Assembly: GCA_019136515.1 (NCBI GenBank)
Contig: JAGVUB010000197.1
Coordinates: 1 to 34,368, forward strand
Length of the DNA: 34,368 bases
Reading direction: 5' to 3'
From: Verrucomicrobiota bacterium
GTDB taxonomy: Bacteria; Verrucomicrobiota; Verrucomicrobiia; Opitutales; Opitutaceae
Shown here: piece after piece, positions 22,689-31,135 of the stretch
How the letters are laid out: the number at the start of each line of letters is the position of its first letter
Position numbering within the stretch: the stretch's first letter is position 1
The notes under the pieces: generated by a model
The model's database searches: none
Seen by the model: only the letters and a program-made list of their open reading frames with translations
Told to the model about the DNA's origin: nothing
Translations under genes and position numbers: made by a program

Positions 22689-23579
22689 TCAGGCGGGCGC
22701 GATGGCGGACTTCAACACATCGAGCTCGGCGTTGACCTCCTCGACCACCGCATCGAGCACCTCGGCCAGGATGCTGGCCCGCTCGAGTTTCGCCGGCTCG
22801 CGCCGCCAATAGGCGGCCTCGCCGGGCAGACTTTTGCCGAGCTGGTGCACCACCCACCCGGCGCAATTGAGCATCGCCGCCTCGCGCGGCGCATCGGCGG
22901 CCAGCAACGGATCGTAATGGTGTCGGATCGCCTGCCGGATGGTCGGATCAAATTTCCAATGTTCCATCAGCTCGGCGGCCGCCTCCGGGTTGTCCATGCC
23001 GAACAGCCCGCGCTCCCAGTCCCCGAGATGCGGCTCGACTTCGGCCCCCGGATACGGCGCGATGCGCTGCCCGGGCTGGGCGGCCAGACGGGTGAAAAGC
23101 ACTTTGCCGGCGGAACGCAGCAGCCCGATGGTGTACGCGGCCTGTTCGTCCTCCGCGCCCTGCTTGCGGGCGATCCGCTCCATCGCGAGCGCCGAGGCGA
23201 GCGAGTTCTCCCACACCAGATCGCCGCGCACGGCGTAGAGCGCGAGCTCCTTGGGGAAAAGCTGGTTGGTCGCCGCCAGACCGACAAGCCGGTACACCTC
23301 GCGGAACCCCACGCGGTTGATCGACTCCTCCAGCGAGGTACTGGGCTCGGCGAAGCCGAACAGCACGCTGTTGCTCAACCGGATCACCTGCGCGCTCAAG
23401 CCCGGGTCCATCTTCACCAAGCCGACCACCTGATCGACCCCGGTGTTGAGGTCTTTCAAAACCGCGGCCAGGCGGGAGAAAATGCGGGGCGAGGCGGGCA
23501 GTTGTTGCCCAACGCGGATGATGTCTGGTTTGCCAACTTTCACACGAGGAGTCGCAGGGCTGGAGACGGAGGGGATCAC
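22689..23579 (-). CDS. HDOD domain protein, second of a pair
   Basis: A 296-residue paralog of the preceding protein with the same domain order: LPASPRIFSRLAAVLKDLN, VVGLVKMDPGLSAQVIRLSN, EESINRVGFREVYRLVGL, YTIGLLRSAGKVLFTRLA, FGMDNPEAAAELMEHW. There is no ATG at a suitable place; I use the GTG at 23579 because AGAGGGG precedes it at good distance and the length then matches the paralog. Another GTG at 23543 is possible. It is divergent from the DUF481 gene; the 183-base space between must hold both promoters. Function is probably regulatory, unknown in detail. Confidence 0.85.
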   Translation of the reverse strand: MIPSVSSPATPRVKVGKPDIIRVGQQLPASPRIFSRLAAVLKDLNTGVDQVVGLVKMDPGLSAQVIRLSNSVLFGFAEPSTSLEESINRVGFREVYRLVGLAATNQLFPKELALYAVRGDLVWENSLASALAMERIARKQGAEDEQAAYTIGLLRSAGKVLFTRLAAQPGQRIAPYPGAEVEPHLGDWERGLFGMDNPEAAAELMEHWKFDPTIRQAIRHHYDPLLAADAPREAAMLNCAGWVVHQLGKSLPGEAAYWRREPAKLERASILAEVLDAVVEEVNAELDVLKSAIAPA

Positions 23580-23762
23580 GGTATCTGCCCCTCTATCGGC
23601 CACTTGTCGAGGTTCCTGAGGACAAGCCGCATTTTCGAGCCAATCAACCCCGCGCGCCCCGACCAGGGTCACGTCGCCAGCCCCGCATAACGGCTTGCAG
23701 CCCCCGGCTCGCCACGATTCCTTGGCGCCCCCCACGACAACGGCCACCGAACCCATCACACT

Positions 23763-24839
23763 ATGAAACAGTTCAGCAAATTGCTCGTCAGCGCAGCGTT
23801 CATCGCCGGCGCAGCTGCCGCTCCCGTGCTTAACGCCGACACCGTCGGCACCAAGGACGGTTCCACCATCCAGGGCAAAGTCCTCCGCGTTGGCGGCGGG
23901 GTCGTCGAGATCGAGACCGCCTTTGCCGGGGTGCTGAAGATCCAGCAGGCCAATGTCGCCACCCTCAGCACCGATGCCCCGGTCTTCCTCCGGTACACTG
24001 GCGGCAACACAATCCAGGGCGCCGTCTCCACCGCCGCGAGCGGTGAGGTCCGCGTCGCCGGGCCCGGCGCCTGGGGCACCGGCAGCGTCGACACCGTCGA
24101 GGCCGTCTGGACCGACCCGGCCGACAGCCCCGAGGCCAAGGCCGCCGCGGCAGCCAAACGCGCGTGGGCGTTCGAGGCCTCCGTCGATGTCGTCGGCAAC
24201 AGTGGCAACACCAACAGCCTCGCCACCTCCGTCGGTTTCGCCGCCACTCTGGCCGGCCCGAACGACAAGCTCGCCTTCTACGCCGCCTACACCCGCGCGA
24301 CGCAGGAAGTCACCACCGGCACTCCGCCCGTCAAGGAAGACGAGACTTCCGCCGACAACGCCAAGGCCGGTATCGACTACTCCGCCTTCTTCTCGCCCCG
24401 CGCCTCCTAGTACGTGCGCGAGGAAATCGGCACCGACAAGATCAAGGACCTCGACTTCTACTCCAACACCGCCGCCGGCCTCGGCTACGCCGTCATCCGC
24501 GAACCAAATCAGGAACTCACCTTCCGCGCCGGTCTCGCCTACCGCTACGAATCCTACGAATACGGCGATGACATCAGCACCCCCGCCCTCGATCTCGGCC
24601 TGATCCACGCGTACACGGCCAAGACCTGGAAGATCGGCAACAAGATCACCTTCCTACCCTCCCTCGAGGACTTCGCCAACTACCGCATCCAGCACGACTC
24701 CCACCTCGAGCTCCCCCTGGCCTCCACGCAGTGGAAGATCCGCATCGGCGTGGCCAACGACTACGTCAGCGAGCCCCAAGCCGGCAAGAAGAAGCTCGAT
24801 ACGACCTACTACACCAAGTTCCTCCTGAGCTGGAAGTGA
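23763..24839 (+). pseudogene. DUF481 outer-membrane-like protein interrupted by in-frame TAG
   Basis: One continuous reading frame of 359 codons broken only by TAG at 24408-24410 (after SFFSPRAS-like sequence, before YVREEIGTDKIKDL). Before the stop: a signal peptide (about residues 1-25), a small domain with two TKDGSTIQGKV / TGGNTIQGAV-type repeats at about 30-105, then the start of DUF481 (AFEASVDVVGNSGNTNSLA). After the stop: the rest of the DUF481 beta-barrel-like domain (DFYSNTAAGLGYAVI, ELTFRAGLAYRYESYEYG) ending in TKFLLSWK, a typical outer-membrane-like C-terminus. A TGG (Trp) to TAG change would explain it, since an aromatic residue is normal at that place. Codon use is the same on both sides, so the lesion is recent, a sequencing error, or read through. 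Confidence 0.85.
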
Positions 24840-24886
24840 CCGACCCGCGGCCACGCCGCGCCCCGACCGTCTCCCCCGTTCCCTCA

Positions 24887-24916
24887 ACGGCGGGCTCCAC
24901 CGAGCCCGCCGTTTTT
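24887..24916 (+). terminator. Rho-independent terminator
   Basis: A perfect 11-bp stem ACGGCGGGCTC (24887-24897) and GAGCCCGCCGT (24902-24912) with loop CACC, followed by a T-run ending at 24916. It lies 48 bases after the DUF481 stop and is the best terminator in the window. Confidence 0.9.
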
Positions 24917-25096
24917 CGTCCCCGGACCGGCCGCGCCGCCCGTTCGCAATCCGTAAATACTCCAGCCGCACCCCGGCCCGGGGCCGAACCGGTTGGACTC
25001 CGTCCCCGCCCTGGCCATCGTTGACCCCTGCCGCGATCGCGTCGCCCCGGCACCGCCCCCGCGGCCCCAGCCCCGAACACAGCCATCCTTCGTGCG

Positions 25097-26530
25097 ATGA
25101 AATACTACTACACCGACGCCCAGAACAAGCCCACCGGCCCCGTCGAACTCGAGCAGCTCAAGCAGCTCTCCGCCCAAGGCACGATCTCCCCGCAGTCCTT
25201 CGTCATCCCCGAGGGCGCCACCCAGTGGGTGACCTACTCCGCGCTCCTCGCCTCGCTCGCCCCCGCGCCAGTCGCACCCGCAACTCCACCGCCCGCGCCC
25301 GCCGCCGCGCCGGTGAAACCGGCCGCCCAAACCGCCGCCGGCGCTCCCGCAAAACAGGCCGCTGAACCGGCCGCACCGGCTCCAGCGAAACCCGCCGCCG
25401 CGCCCCAACCCGCCGCTCCCGCCGCCGCCGCCCCGGCAGCCGCGCCTACCCCAAGTCAAGCCGCCGCGGCGCCGAAACCAGCACCAGCACCGGCCGCACC
25501 TTCCGCGCCTGCTCAAGCTGCGCCCGCGCCCACCGCCGCGGCGCCAACGCCCCAACCGACTCCCGCTGCCGCCCCCGCCCCGAAGCCCACTCCCGTCCCT
25601 TCTCCTGCCCCAGCGCCCACACCAGCTCCCGCCACTGCGCCCCAGCCCGCCGCGCCCGCCGGCCCCAAGGTCGGTATCATCGAACAGGTGAGCACCCTGC
25701 TCGCGACCCTAGTCGACGTGTTGCTGCGCCTCATGCGCTCGCTCCTCACCGAGAAATTACTGCGCGGCCTCCTCTCCTTCTTCGCCTCCGTCGGCTTCAT
25801 CGTTGTCGTCGTCGGCGCGGCGCTCGGACTCGTGCAGTCCCTCGTCGGCGGCATCCGCAGCGGCACGTTCAACTCCGTCGTCACCTCGCTCGGCAGCGGC
25901 ATCGTCGTGGTCGGTGCCGTCGCCGTTCTCCAATACGTCGCGGCCCGGTTCTTCACCGCCAACGCAGCGCTGGTGAAGAACAACCCGAGCCGCATCGGCT
26001 CCGCTGCCTTCCTCGATTGCCTCGCGCTCATCCTGCTCGTCGGCGCCTTCAGCGCGGTGGTGGGCGGCGTCTTCGGCAGCATCGCGCTCGTCAGCCTCAC
26101 GCCCCTCATCCCCGGTGTGATCAGCGCCGCCGTATTGCTCTTCGGCGCCGGCATCGCCCTCAATCCGGCGTTGTGCAACCTCCACATCGAGGAGGCCAGC
26201 GCGGGCGAGGAGGCGATCGGCCTGGCCTCGTTTTTCGGCAAGGCCTCGTTGGTGGTGCAACCCGCACTCTTCGCCCTGCTCGCCCTCGGCGGCACGCTCG
26301 CGATCGGCGTCTCGTTCTTCAACGCCGACGCCGCCGCCATGATCACCGCGACGCTGCGCCAGCTCCCGGTGGCCGGGATCTTCGCCGGGGCCGGTGGCGC
26401 AGCGCTGCTCGTGATCGCCTGCTTGCTCCCCGTCTTCGCGTACCTCGGCTTCCTCGTACTCTACCTGCACCTCGATCTCCTTCGCGCCGTCCTCGGCCTC
26501 CCGCGCAAGCTCGACCGCCTCGCGCGTTGA
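25097..26530 (+). CDS. GYF_2 domain protein with Pro/Ala linker and membrane domain
   Basis: A 477-residue protein in three parts. Residues 1-54 form a GYF_2-type domain (MKYYYTDAQNKPTGPVELEQ start, then QGTISPQSFVIPEGATQWV). Residues about 55-190 are an extended Ala/Pro-rich linker. Residues about 190-477 form a membrane domain with roughly five to six long hydrophobic segments (for example SVGFIVVVVGAALGLVQSLV and VIACLLPVFAYLGFLVLYLH). With no signal peptide, the GYF part should face the cytoplasm. In eukaryotes GYF domains bind proline-rich peptides; bacterial ligands are not established. The next gene encodes a protein with a large polyproline cytosolic tail, so it is a candidate partner. 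The ATG at 25097 gives the exact domain start. Confidence 0.85.
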   Translation: MKYYYTDAQNKPTGPVELEQLKQLSAQGTISPQSFVIPEGATQWVTYSALLASLAPAPVAPATPPPAPAAAPVKPAAQTAAGAPAKQAAEPAAPAPAKPAAAPQPAAPAAAAPAAAPTPSQAAAAPKPAPAPAAPSAPAQAAPAPTAAAPTPQPTPAAAPAPKPTPVPSPAPAPTPAPATAPQPAAPAGPKVGIIEQVSTLLATLVDVLLRLMRSLLTEKLLRGLLSFFASVGFIVVVVGAALGLVQSLVGGIRSGTFNSVVTSLGSGIVVVGAVAVLQYVAARFFTANAALVKNNPSRIGSAAFLDCLALILLVGAFSAVVGGVFGSIALVSLTPLIPGVISAAVLLFGAGIALNPALCNLHIEEASAGEEAIGLASFFGKASLVVQPALFALLALGGTLAIGVSFFNADAAAMITATLRQLPVAGIFAGAGGAALLVIACLLPVFAYLGFLVLYLHLDLLRAVLGLPRKLDRLAR

Positions 26531-26543
26531 GAAGTCCCGCCTG

Positions 26544-26574
26544 CCCCTCCGCGGCCGCCGCCCCGGAGGGGTTT
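26544..26574 (+). terminator. Hairpin after the GYF_2 gene
   Basis: CCCCTCCG at 26544-26551 pairs with CGGAGGGG at 26564-26571, followed by TTT. It sits 14 bases after the stop codon and 40 bases before the next start. It may reduce rather than stop transcription into the following gene. Confidence 0.5.
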
Positions 26575-26611
26575 CCCGTCTCCATCCTCCCACTCGGAAC
26601 GCAACGCCGGC

Positions 26612-29512
26612 ATGAGCCAACCGCCTCCTCCCCCCCCGCCCCCGCCACACCCCAAGTCCGGCGCCACCACCCCGCCACCACCACCGCCGGCGTGGGCCCC
26701 TCCGCCGCCACCGCCGGCCTCGGCGGCAAAGCCCACGGCGCCCACCGTATCCGCACCGCCTCCTCCACCGCCCGCGCCCAAACCCGCCGCGTCCGTCCCG
26801 CCGCCTCCGCCGCCACCAGTGCCGGCTCCTCCGGGAACAACCGCCCCCTCTGCCGCCAAGCGGCCGGCGCCTCCGCCTTTCCCCTCCGCCCCGGCGGTGC
26901 CGCCGCCCCCTCCGCCACGCACAACCCCGACGGCCACCGCGGTGCCCCCGCCGCCCCATCCACCAACCGTCTCACCGGCGCCGGCCCGCACGCCCCCGCC
27001 GCCGCCCCACGGCGCTCCGGTTCCACCGCCGCCTCCGCCGAAGCCGGCCACACCTCCCGCGCCGCGCCCGCCGCGCCGGCCCTTCGGCCGCGGCGCCAAA
27101 CTCGCGATCATCGGCGCCCTCGCGCTCGTGGTCCTCGCCGGCGCCGGTCTCTGGACTTGGCAATATCTCCGCGACCGCCTCGGCGAGGACACCGTCCTCG
27201 CGGCGCTCGACGCGCAGCTCGGCGCCGGCCGGATCCGCTTCACCGCAGTCGCCCTCGAGCCGGTCTCCTCGACCGAGCAGGAGCGCACCCTCCGGTTCTC
27301 CGCCCAGGGCGCGCTCACCGGCGACCTCTTCGTCCGTCGTGACACGGAGGCGACACTGCGCGAACGCTTCGCCGACAGCTTCGAGCGGCTCACGGCGTTG
27401 ACGGGAGAGCTCGCCACCCCCGGCGGAGCCCGCCTCGTCGAGCTTGCCGAGCTCGGTGCACCGCCCGCCGACCCGCTCACCATCGTCCTCCTCGAGCGCA
27501 CCGCCGCCGGCGGCGCCACCCTCACCGCCACCGGCCAGCTCACCGCCACCCGTGGCACCGATGGCTGGATGCTCGAGGTCTCCCCGGGCGAGTACCTGCC
27601 CGCCCTCCCGCTCGGTAAGCTCCGCTCCGGCCAGCCCGAAAAGGCGCTCGTCACCAACGACCCGACCTTCCCGACCGCGCTCGAGCAGCTCGTCGCCGCC
27701 CGCCTCGCCTTCGCCGAGAAGCTCGCTGCCGCCCGCGCCCAGGTCGCCGAACAGCTTCGCCAGGAGCGCGACGCCCGACAGACCGCGTTCCTCGTCGCCC
27801 TCCAGCCCGGCAACCTCTTCCTCGGCCACGCCGAGCCGCTCGCCGGCGGCGAACCGATCCCCGGCCTCGTCCTCGAGATCGCCACCGTGAAGACCGCCGC
27901 CCGGCAGGTCACCATCCTCCTGCGCAACGAGGGCAACTGGACCGACACCCGCATGTTCTCCGGTACTTGGGAGACCGACGACGACTTCGCCGTCCTCCGT
28001 CTCCCGCTCGCCACCCGCAGCAGCCAGGCCGTCCCCGAGGCCGGCCCCCTGCTCTCCCTCCGCGAGGCGTGGACCATCGAGCTCCGCCTCGACCCCGCCG
28101 GCCGTCTCGCCGGTGAATCACCAACTCATAACTACACCTTCACCCGCGTCGCCTCCGGCGAGCTCGAACGCACGCGCGCCGAGCTCGCGGCCACGCACGA
28201 GGCCGTCCTCGCCGCCACCCGTCCCGGCACCGCGTACCGCGGCACCGTCGCCGCCGGGGCTGGCGGTGATCCCATGCCCGCCCTCCTGCGTTTCACCCGT
28301 CAGGACAACGGCGGCGCCCGGCTCGAGGCCGAACTCGAGCTCGCCGCCCAGCCGGGTCGCGTCCGCCTCTTCCGCGGTTTCGCGGCCGCCAACCCGCACC
28401 GCACCGGCGATCGCCCGATCCGCCTCGCCTCCGAGGGCCGGCGTCGCGTCACCAAGGCCGATCCGGCGTCCGTCACCGGTTTCGCCATGGATCTCGCCCC
28501 CGCCTTCGCCCTCCGCGGCGAGACGCTCACCGGCGCAGACGACTCCTTCACCTACTCGTTCACCCGCATCACCGACGCTGAGTTCGGCCAACTCGTCGCC
28601 GCCCGCCAGTCCGCCGAGGCCGGCGTCCTCGCCATCGTCAAACGCGGCGCCGCCTACGACGGCACCGCCCGGCACCGCGACGGTTTCACCACCCCCGTCC
28701 GCCTCCGCTTCACCGGCGTCGACGACGACGGCACCGTCGCCGCGCTCGTCGAATCGCGCCAGCGCCAAGGCGTGCACCTCCGGCTCTCCGGCCCAGTCGA
28801 CACCACCACCCGGAAGCTTCAGCTCGCCAGCACCGGCGGCAAACCCGACACCGACGACGACCTCCGGGTCCCGTTCCTTGTCCGGAACGCCAAATACACG
28901 CTGACCCTCGGCGTGGGTGAGCGCACCATCGAGGGCACGATCGAACACGACCCTGATTGGGCCCTCTCCTTCAACCTCGGTCCCACCGCGCCGACCGAAC
29001 TGCCCGCGTGGCCGACCACCGGCGGCGCCTACGCCCTCGTCGGCGACGCGTGGCGTCTCCTTCCCGCCAACAACGGCCACCCCGTCAACTCCGCCAACGC
29101 CCGCCTCGCCAAAGTCACCGGCAGCAAGGCCGGCCCCACCAAGGTTGCCGAGCTCATCTTCGACGGGAAGGACCCCGTGCCGGTGATCCCGCAGGGCACG
29201 CCGTTCGTGGTCGTCTACGTCGGACCCGTGACTCCGCCCTCCGCCGAGTTGCTCGAGAAATACGCGGACACGCTGCGCGACTACCCGGCCGTGGAGCTGG
29301 CGCCCACGCGCAAGGCGCTCATCGGCAGCAAGCGCATCGCCGACCTCTTCCGCGTCACCCCCGAGATCGCCGGTTTCCTCGCCACTCGGGTCGCCGCCAC
29401 GCTCACCGAGCCCGAACGCGAGGTCACCCTTCTCGTCGCCAACGTCGCGCTGCAGCCCGGCGCCTACGCCCTCTTGGCCAACGGCAACGCCTACGAGGTG
29501 CAGGTGAAATAG
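26612..29512 (+). CDS. Polyproline-tailed membrane protein with three 141-residue repeats
   Basis: A 966-residue protein I cannot assign to a family. Residues 1-157 are dominated by about ten runs of three to nine prolines. An Arg-rich stretch (RPPRRPFGRGAK) precedes one transmembrane helix (about 164-187, AIIGALALVVLAGAGLWTW), so the proline tail should be cytoplasmic and the ~780-residue remainder periplasmic. Three consecutive modules begin near residues 394, 535 and 676, each opening with a G..(Y/F).G motif (RPGTAYRGTV, KRGAAYDGTA) followed by P..LRFT-like strands; the first two close with Y.FTR and a helical EL.....A segment. The last ~170 residues contain another domain starting GGAYALVGDAWRLLP. 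Consecutive prolines would require EF-P for translation. It follows the GYF_2 gene by 81 bases on the same strand. Confidence 0.83.
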   Translation: MSQPPPPPPPPPHPKSGATTPPPPPPAWAPPPPPPASAAKPTAPTVSAPPPPPPAPKPAASVPPPPPPPVPAPPGTTAPSAAKRPAPPPFPSAPAVPPPPPPRTTPTATAVPPPPHPPTVSPAPARTPPPPPHGAPVPPPPPPKPATPPAPRPPRRPFGRGAKLAIIGALALVVLAGAGLWTWQYLRDRLGEDTVLAALDAQLGAGRIRFTAVALEPVSSTEQERTLRFSAQGALTGDLFVRRDTEATLRERFADSFERLTALTGELATPGGARLVELAELGAPPADPLTIVLLERTAAGGATLTATGQLTATRGTDGWMLEVSPGEYLPALPLGKLRSGQPEKALVTNDPTFPTALEQLVAARLAFAEKLAAARAQVAEQLRQERDARQTAFLVALQPGNLFLGHAEPLAGGEPIPGLVLEIATVKTAARQVTILLRNEGNWTDTRMFSGTWETDDDFAVLRLPLATRSSQAVPEAGPLLSLREAWTIELRLDPAGRLAGESPTHNYTFTRVASGELERTRAELAATHEAVLAATRPGTAYRGTVAAGAGGDPMPALLRFTRQDNGGARLEAELELAAQPGRVRLFRGFAAANPHRTGDRPIRLASEGRRRVTKADPASVTGFAMDLAPAFALRGETLTGADDSFTYSFTRITDAEFGQLVAARQSAEAGVLAIVKRGAAYDGTARHRDGFTTPVRLRFTGVDDDGTVAALVESRQRQGVHLRLSGPVDTTTRKLQLASTGGKPDTDDDLRVPFLVRNAKYTLTLGVGERTIEGTIEHDPDWALSFNLGPTAPTELPAWPTTGGAYALVGDAWRLLPANNGHPVNSANARLAKVTGSKAGPTKVAELIFDGKDPVPVIPQGTPFVVVYVGPVTPPSAELLEKYADTLRDYPAVELAPTRKALIGSKRIADLFRVTPEIAGFLATRVAATLTEPEREVTLLVANVALQPGAYALLANGNAYEVQVK

Positions 29513-29521
29513 TCGGCCCCC

Positions 29522-29548
29522 GCTTCCCCGCCCAGCGTGCGGGGAAGC
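29522..29548 (+). terminator. Perfect 10-bp hairpin after the 966-residue gene
   Basis: GCTTCCCCGC (29522-29531) and GCGGGGAAGC (29539-29548) with a seven-base loop, nine bases after the stop codon. There is no T-run, but stem strength and position support a transcript end. Confidence 0.65.
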
Positions 29549-29648
29549 ACCGCAGCACTCCCGCAACGACGCCAGCCCCGGCGCCCCGCCGGCATTGACC
29601 CGGCCCGCTTCCTGCGCATCGCTATCAGCCTCCGACCCGCCGTCGCCC

Positions 29649-30113
29649 ATGTCCTCGCCCGCGAACACCAGCACCCCAAACACCGGCGACCCCGTCCGCC
29701 AGTTCACCCTCTACGTCGAGAACAAGTGCGGCGCCCTCCACGACCTCGTCGTCCTCCTCGCCGGGCAGAACATCCACGTGCTCGCCATGGCCGTCGTCGA
29801 CGTCACCGAGTCGTCCATCGTGCGCCTGGTCGTCGACGATCCCGACCGCACCTACGACCTCCTTCGCCGGCTCGGCTACTACGCCAACGAAAACGAGGTG
29901 CTCGGCCTAGAGCTCGACAGCGAAGCCGGCCTCGCCAAGGTCCTCGCCGCGTTGCTCGAGGCCGAGGTGAACATCCACTACCTCTATCCGTTCCTCGTGC
30001 GCCCAAACGGCAAATACGGGCTGGTGTTGCACGTCGAGGATCGCGAGCTCGCCGCCCAGTCGCTCTCGATCAGCGGCCACCGCGTCCTCAGCCAGCGCGA
30101 GCTTTCCCGCTAG
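29649..30113 (+). CDS. Tandem ACT-domain protein
   Basis: A 154-residue soluble protein with two ACT-like modules: QFTLYVENKCGALHDLVVLL starts the first (about residues 18-85) and LGLELDSEAGLAKVLAALLE the second (about 86-150). ACT domains bind amino acids or other small ligands and regulate enzymes. There is no catalytic domain, so it is probably a free-standing regulatory or sensor protein. The ATG at 29649 leaves a short, low-complexity N-terminus (SSPANTSTPNTGD) before the first strand. It converges with the metallopeptidase gene across hairpins. Confidence 0.85.
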   Translation: MSSPANTSTPNTGDPVRQFTLYVENKCGALHDLVVLLAGQNIHVLAMAVVDVTESSIVRLVVDDPDRTYDLLRRLGYYANENEVLGLELDSEAGLAKVLAALLEAEVNIHYLYPFLVRPNGKYGLVLHVEDRELAAQSLSISGHRVLSQRELSR

Positions 30114-30133
30114 CGCCGAAACTTCGCACGTGG

Positions 30134-30211
30134 CGAAAGCCGCCGAGGCTTTCGACAGGGCGTGGCGGAACGAAACCCTGGCGGATTTCGCCGCGACACT
30201 CGTTCCGCCAC
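30134..30211. terminator. Tandem hairpins between convergent genes
   Basis: CGAAAGCC/GGCTTTCG at 30134-30141 and 30147-30154, then a perfect 12-bp stem GTGGCGGAACGA (30162-30173) with TCGTTCCGCCAC (30200-30211). They lie between the stop codons of the ACT gene and the metallopeptidase gene and could end transcription in both directions; they may also be REP-like repeats. Confidence 0.6.
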
Positions 30212-30268
30212 CGCAGGGAGCGCGAAACATCCCGCTGGTGCGCCTCCGCCCGGGCCGCACACGGCCGC

Positions 30269-31060
30269 CTACAGGCCCAGCGCGCCGCCGTGGTTCTTGA
30301 GCCAGCGCTCCGCCTCCTGCCAGCGCGGGCACACCGCCTCCACCAGCGCCCAGAAGCGCTCGGAGTGGTTCATCTCCCTCAGGTGCATCAGCTCGTGCAG
30401 CACGATGTAGTCGGCCGCGAAGGCCGGCGCCTGCACCAGCCGCCAGTTCAGCGAGATCGTGCCCGACGAGGAACACGAGCCCCAGCGCGTGCGCTGGTCG
30501 CGCACCACCACCTCGCGCACCTCCACGCCCGTCACCGCCGCCAGCTCCCAGGTGCGGGGCGGCAGCTCGATGCGCGCGACCCGCCGGAAATGCGCCTCGA
30601 GCGTGGGCCGCAGGTCGCCGGCGTGCCCGCGCACCCGGAACCGTTCGCCGCCCAGGACCACGTGCGGCGTGGCCTCCGGCGCCCGGTCGATCGTGCGCCA
30701 TTCCCCGCGCCAGAGCACGCTCGTGCCGATCGTCCACACCGCGGCGCTGCGCGGCAGCGCCGCCAGCCGATGGCGCGTGCGCGCAAGCCAGTCGCTCTGG
30801 CTCTCGAGAAACTGCCGGGCCTGCCGCTCCGATCCATGCATCGGGATCGTCAGCACAGCGGCGCCGTCGCGGCCGACGCTCAGCCGGTAGCGGGTGGCCT
30901 TCGCGCTGCGCCGAACCGCCACCTCGCCGGCCTCGTCGAGCGCGAGACGGTCGCCGGCCGGCGCCGGTCGCGGCGCCACCAGCAGCGGCGCCGGGGCGGG
31001 CTCCGCCGCCGCGGGCGCGGCCGGGGCGAAATCGAACCACTGTTGTTCGGTCGTGGGCAC
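30269..31060 (-). CDS. YgjP/M48-like metallopeptidase domain protein
   Basis: A 263-residue soluble protein of the YgjP (DUF45) group. Zinc ligands are His222 and His226 in LHELMHLREMNH and His232, with Glu223 as catalytic base. The preceding RTRWGSCSSSGTISLNWRL is the group hallmark. Residues about 1-40 are Ala/Pro-rich and not part of the fold. Members of the group have been described as metallohydrolases; the true substrate here is unknown. The start at 31060 (MPTTEQQWFDF) is reasonable, though the family core starts later at about residue 38. Confidence 0.88.
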   Translation of the reverse strand: MPTTEQQWFDFAPAAPAAAEPAPAPLLVAPRPAPAGDRLALDEAGEVAVRRSAKATRYRLSVGRDGAAVLTIPMHGSERQARQFLESQSDWLARTRHRLAALPRSAAVWTIGTSVLWRGEWRTIDRAPEATPHVVLGGERFRVRGHAGDLRPTLEAHFRRVARIELPPRTWELAAVTGVEVREVVVRDQRTRWGSCSSSGTISLNWRLVQAPAFAADYIVLHELMHLREMNHSERFWALVEAVCPRWQEAERWLKNHGGALGL

Positions 31061-31135
31061 GCGCCATCGTCTTGGCGGCGCACGGCGCGCACGAAAAGCC
31101 GAAAACGCGTCCGGCGGCGACCCGCGCCGGGCCGG

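Noticed and set aside
22689-24608. A 639-codon minus-strand open frame covering the second HDOD gene and the DUF481 region
   Set aside because: The upstream two fifths are the antisense of the DUF481 gene and encode Gly/Asp-rich sequence with no family features; the HDOD part starts well at the GTG at 23579.
26461-28077. A long Gly-rich minus-strand open frame opposite the polyproline gene
   Set aside because: It is the complement of proline codons (CCN read as NGG/GGN); no start context and no domain.
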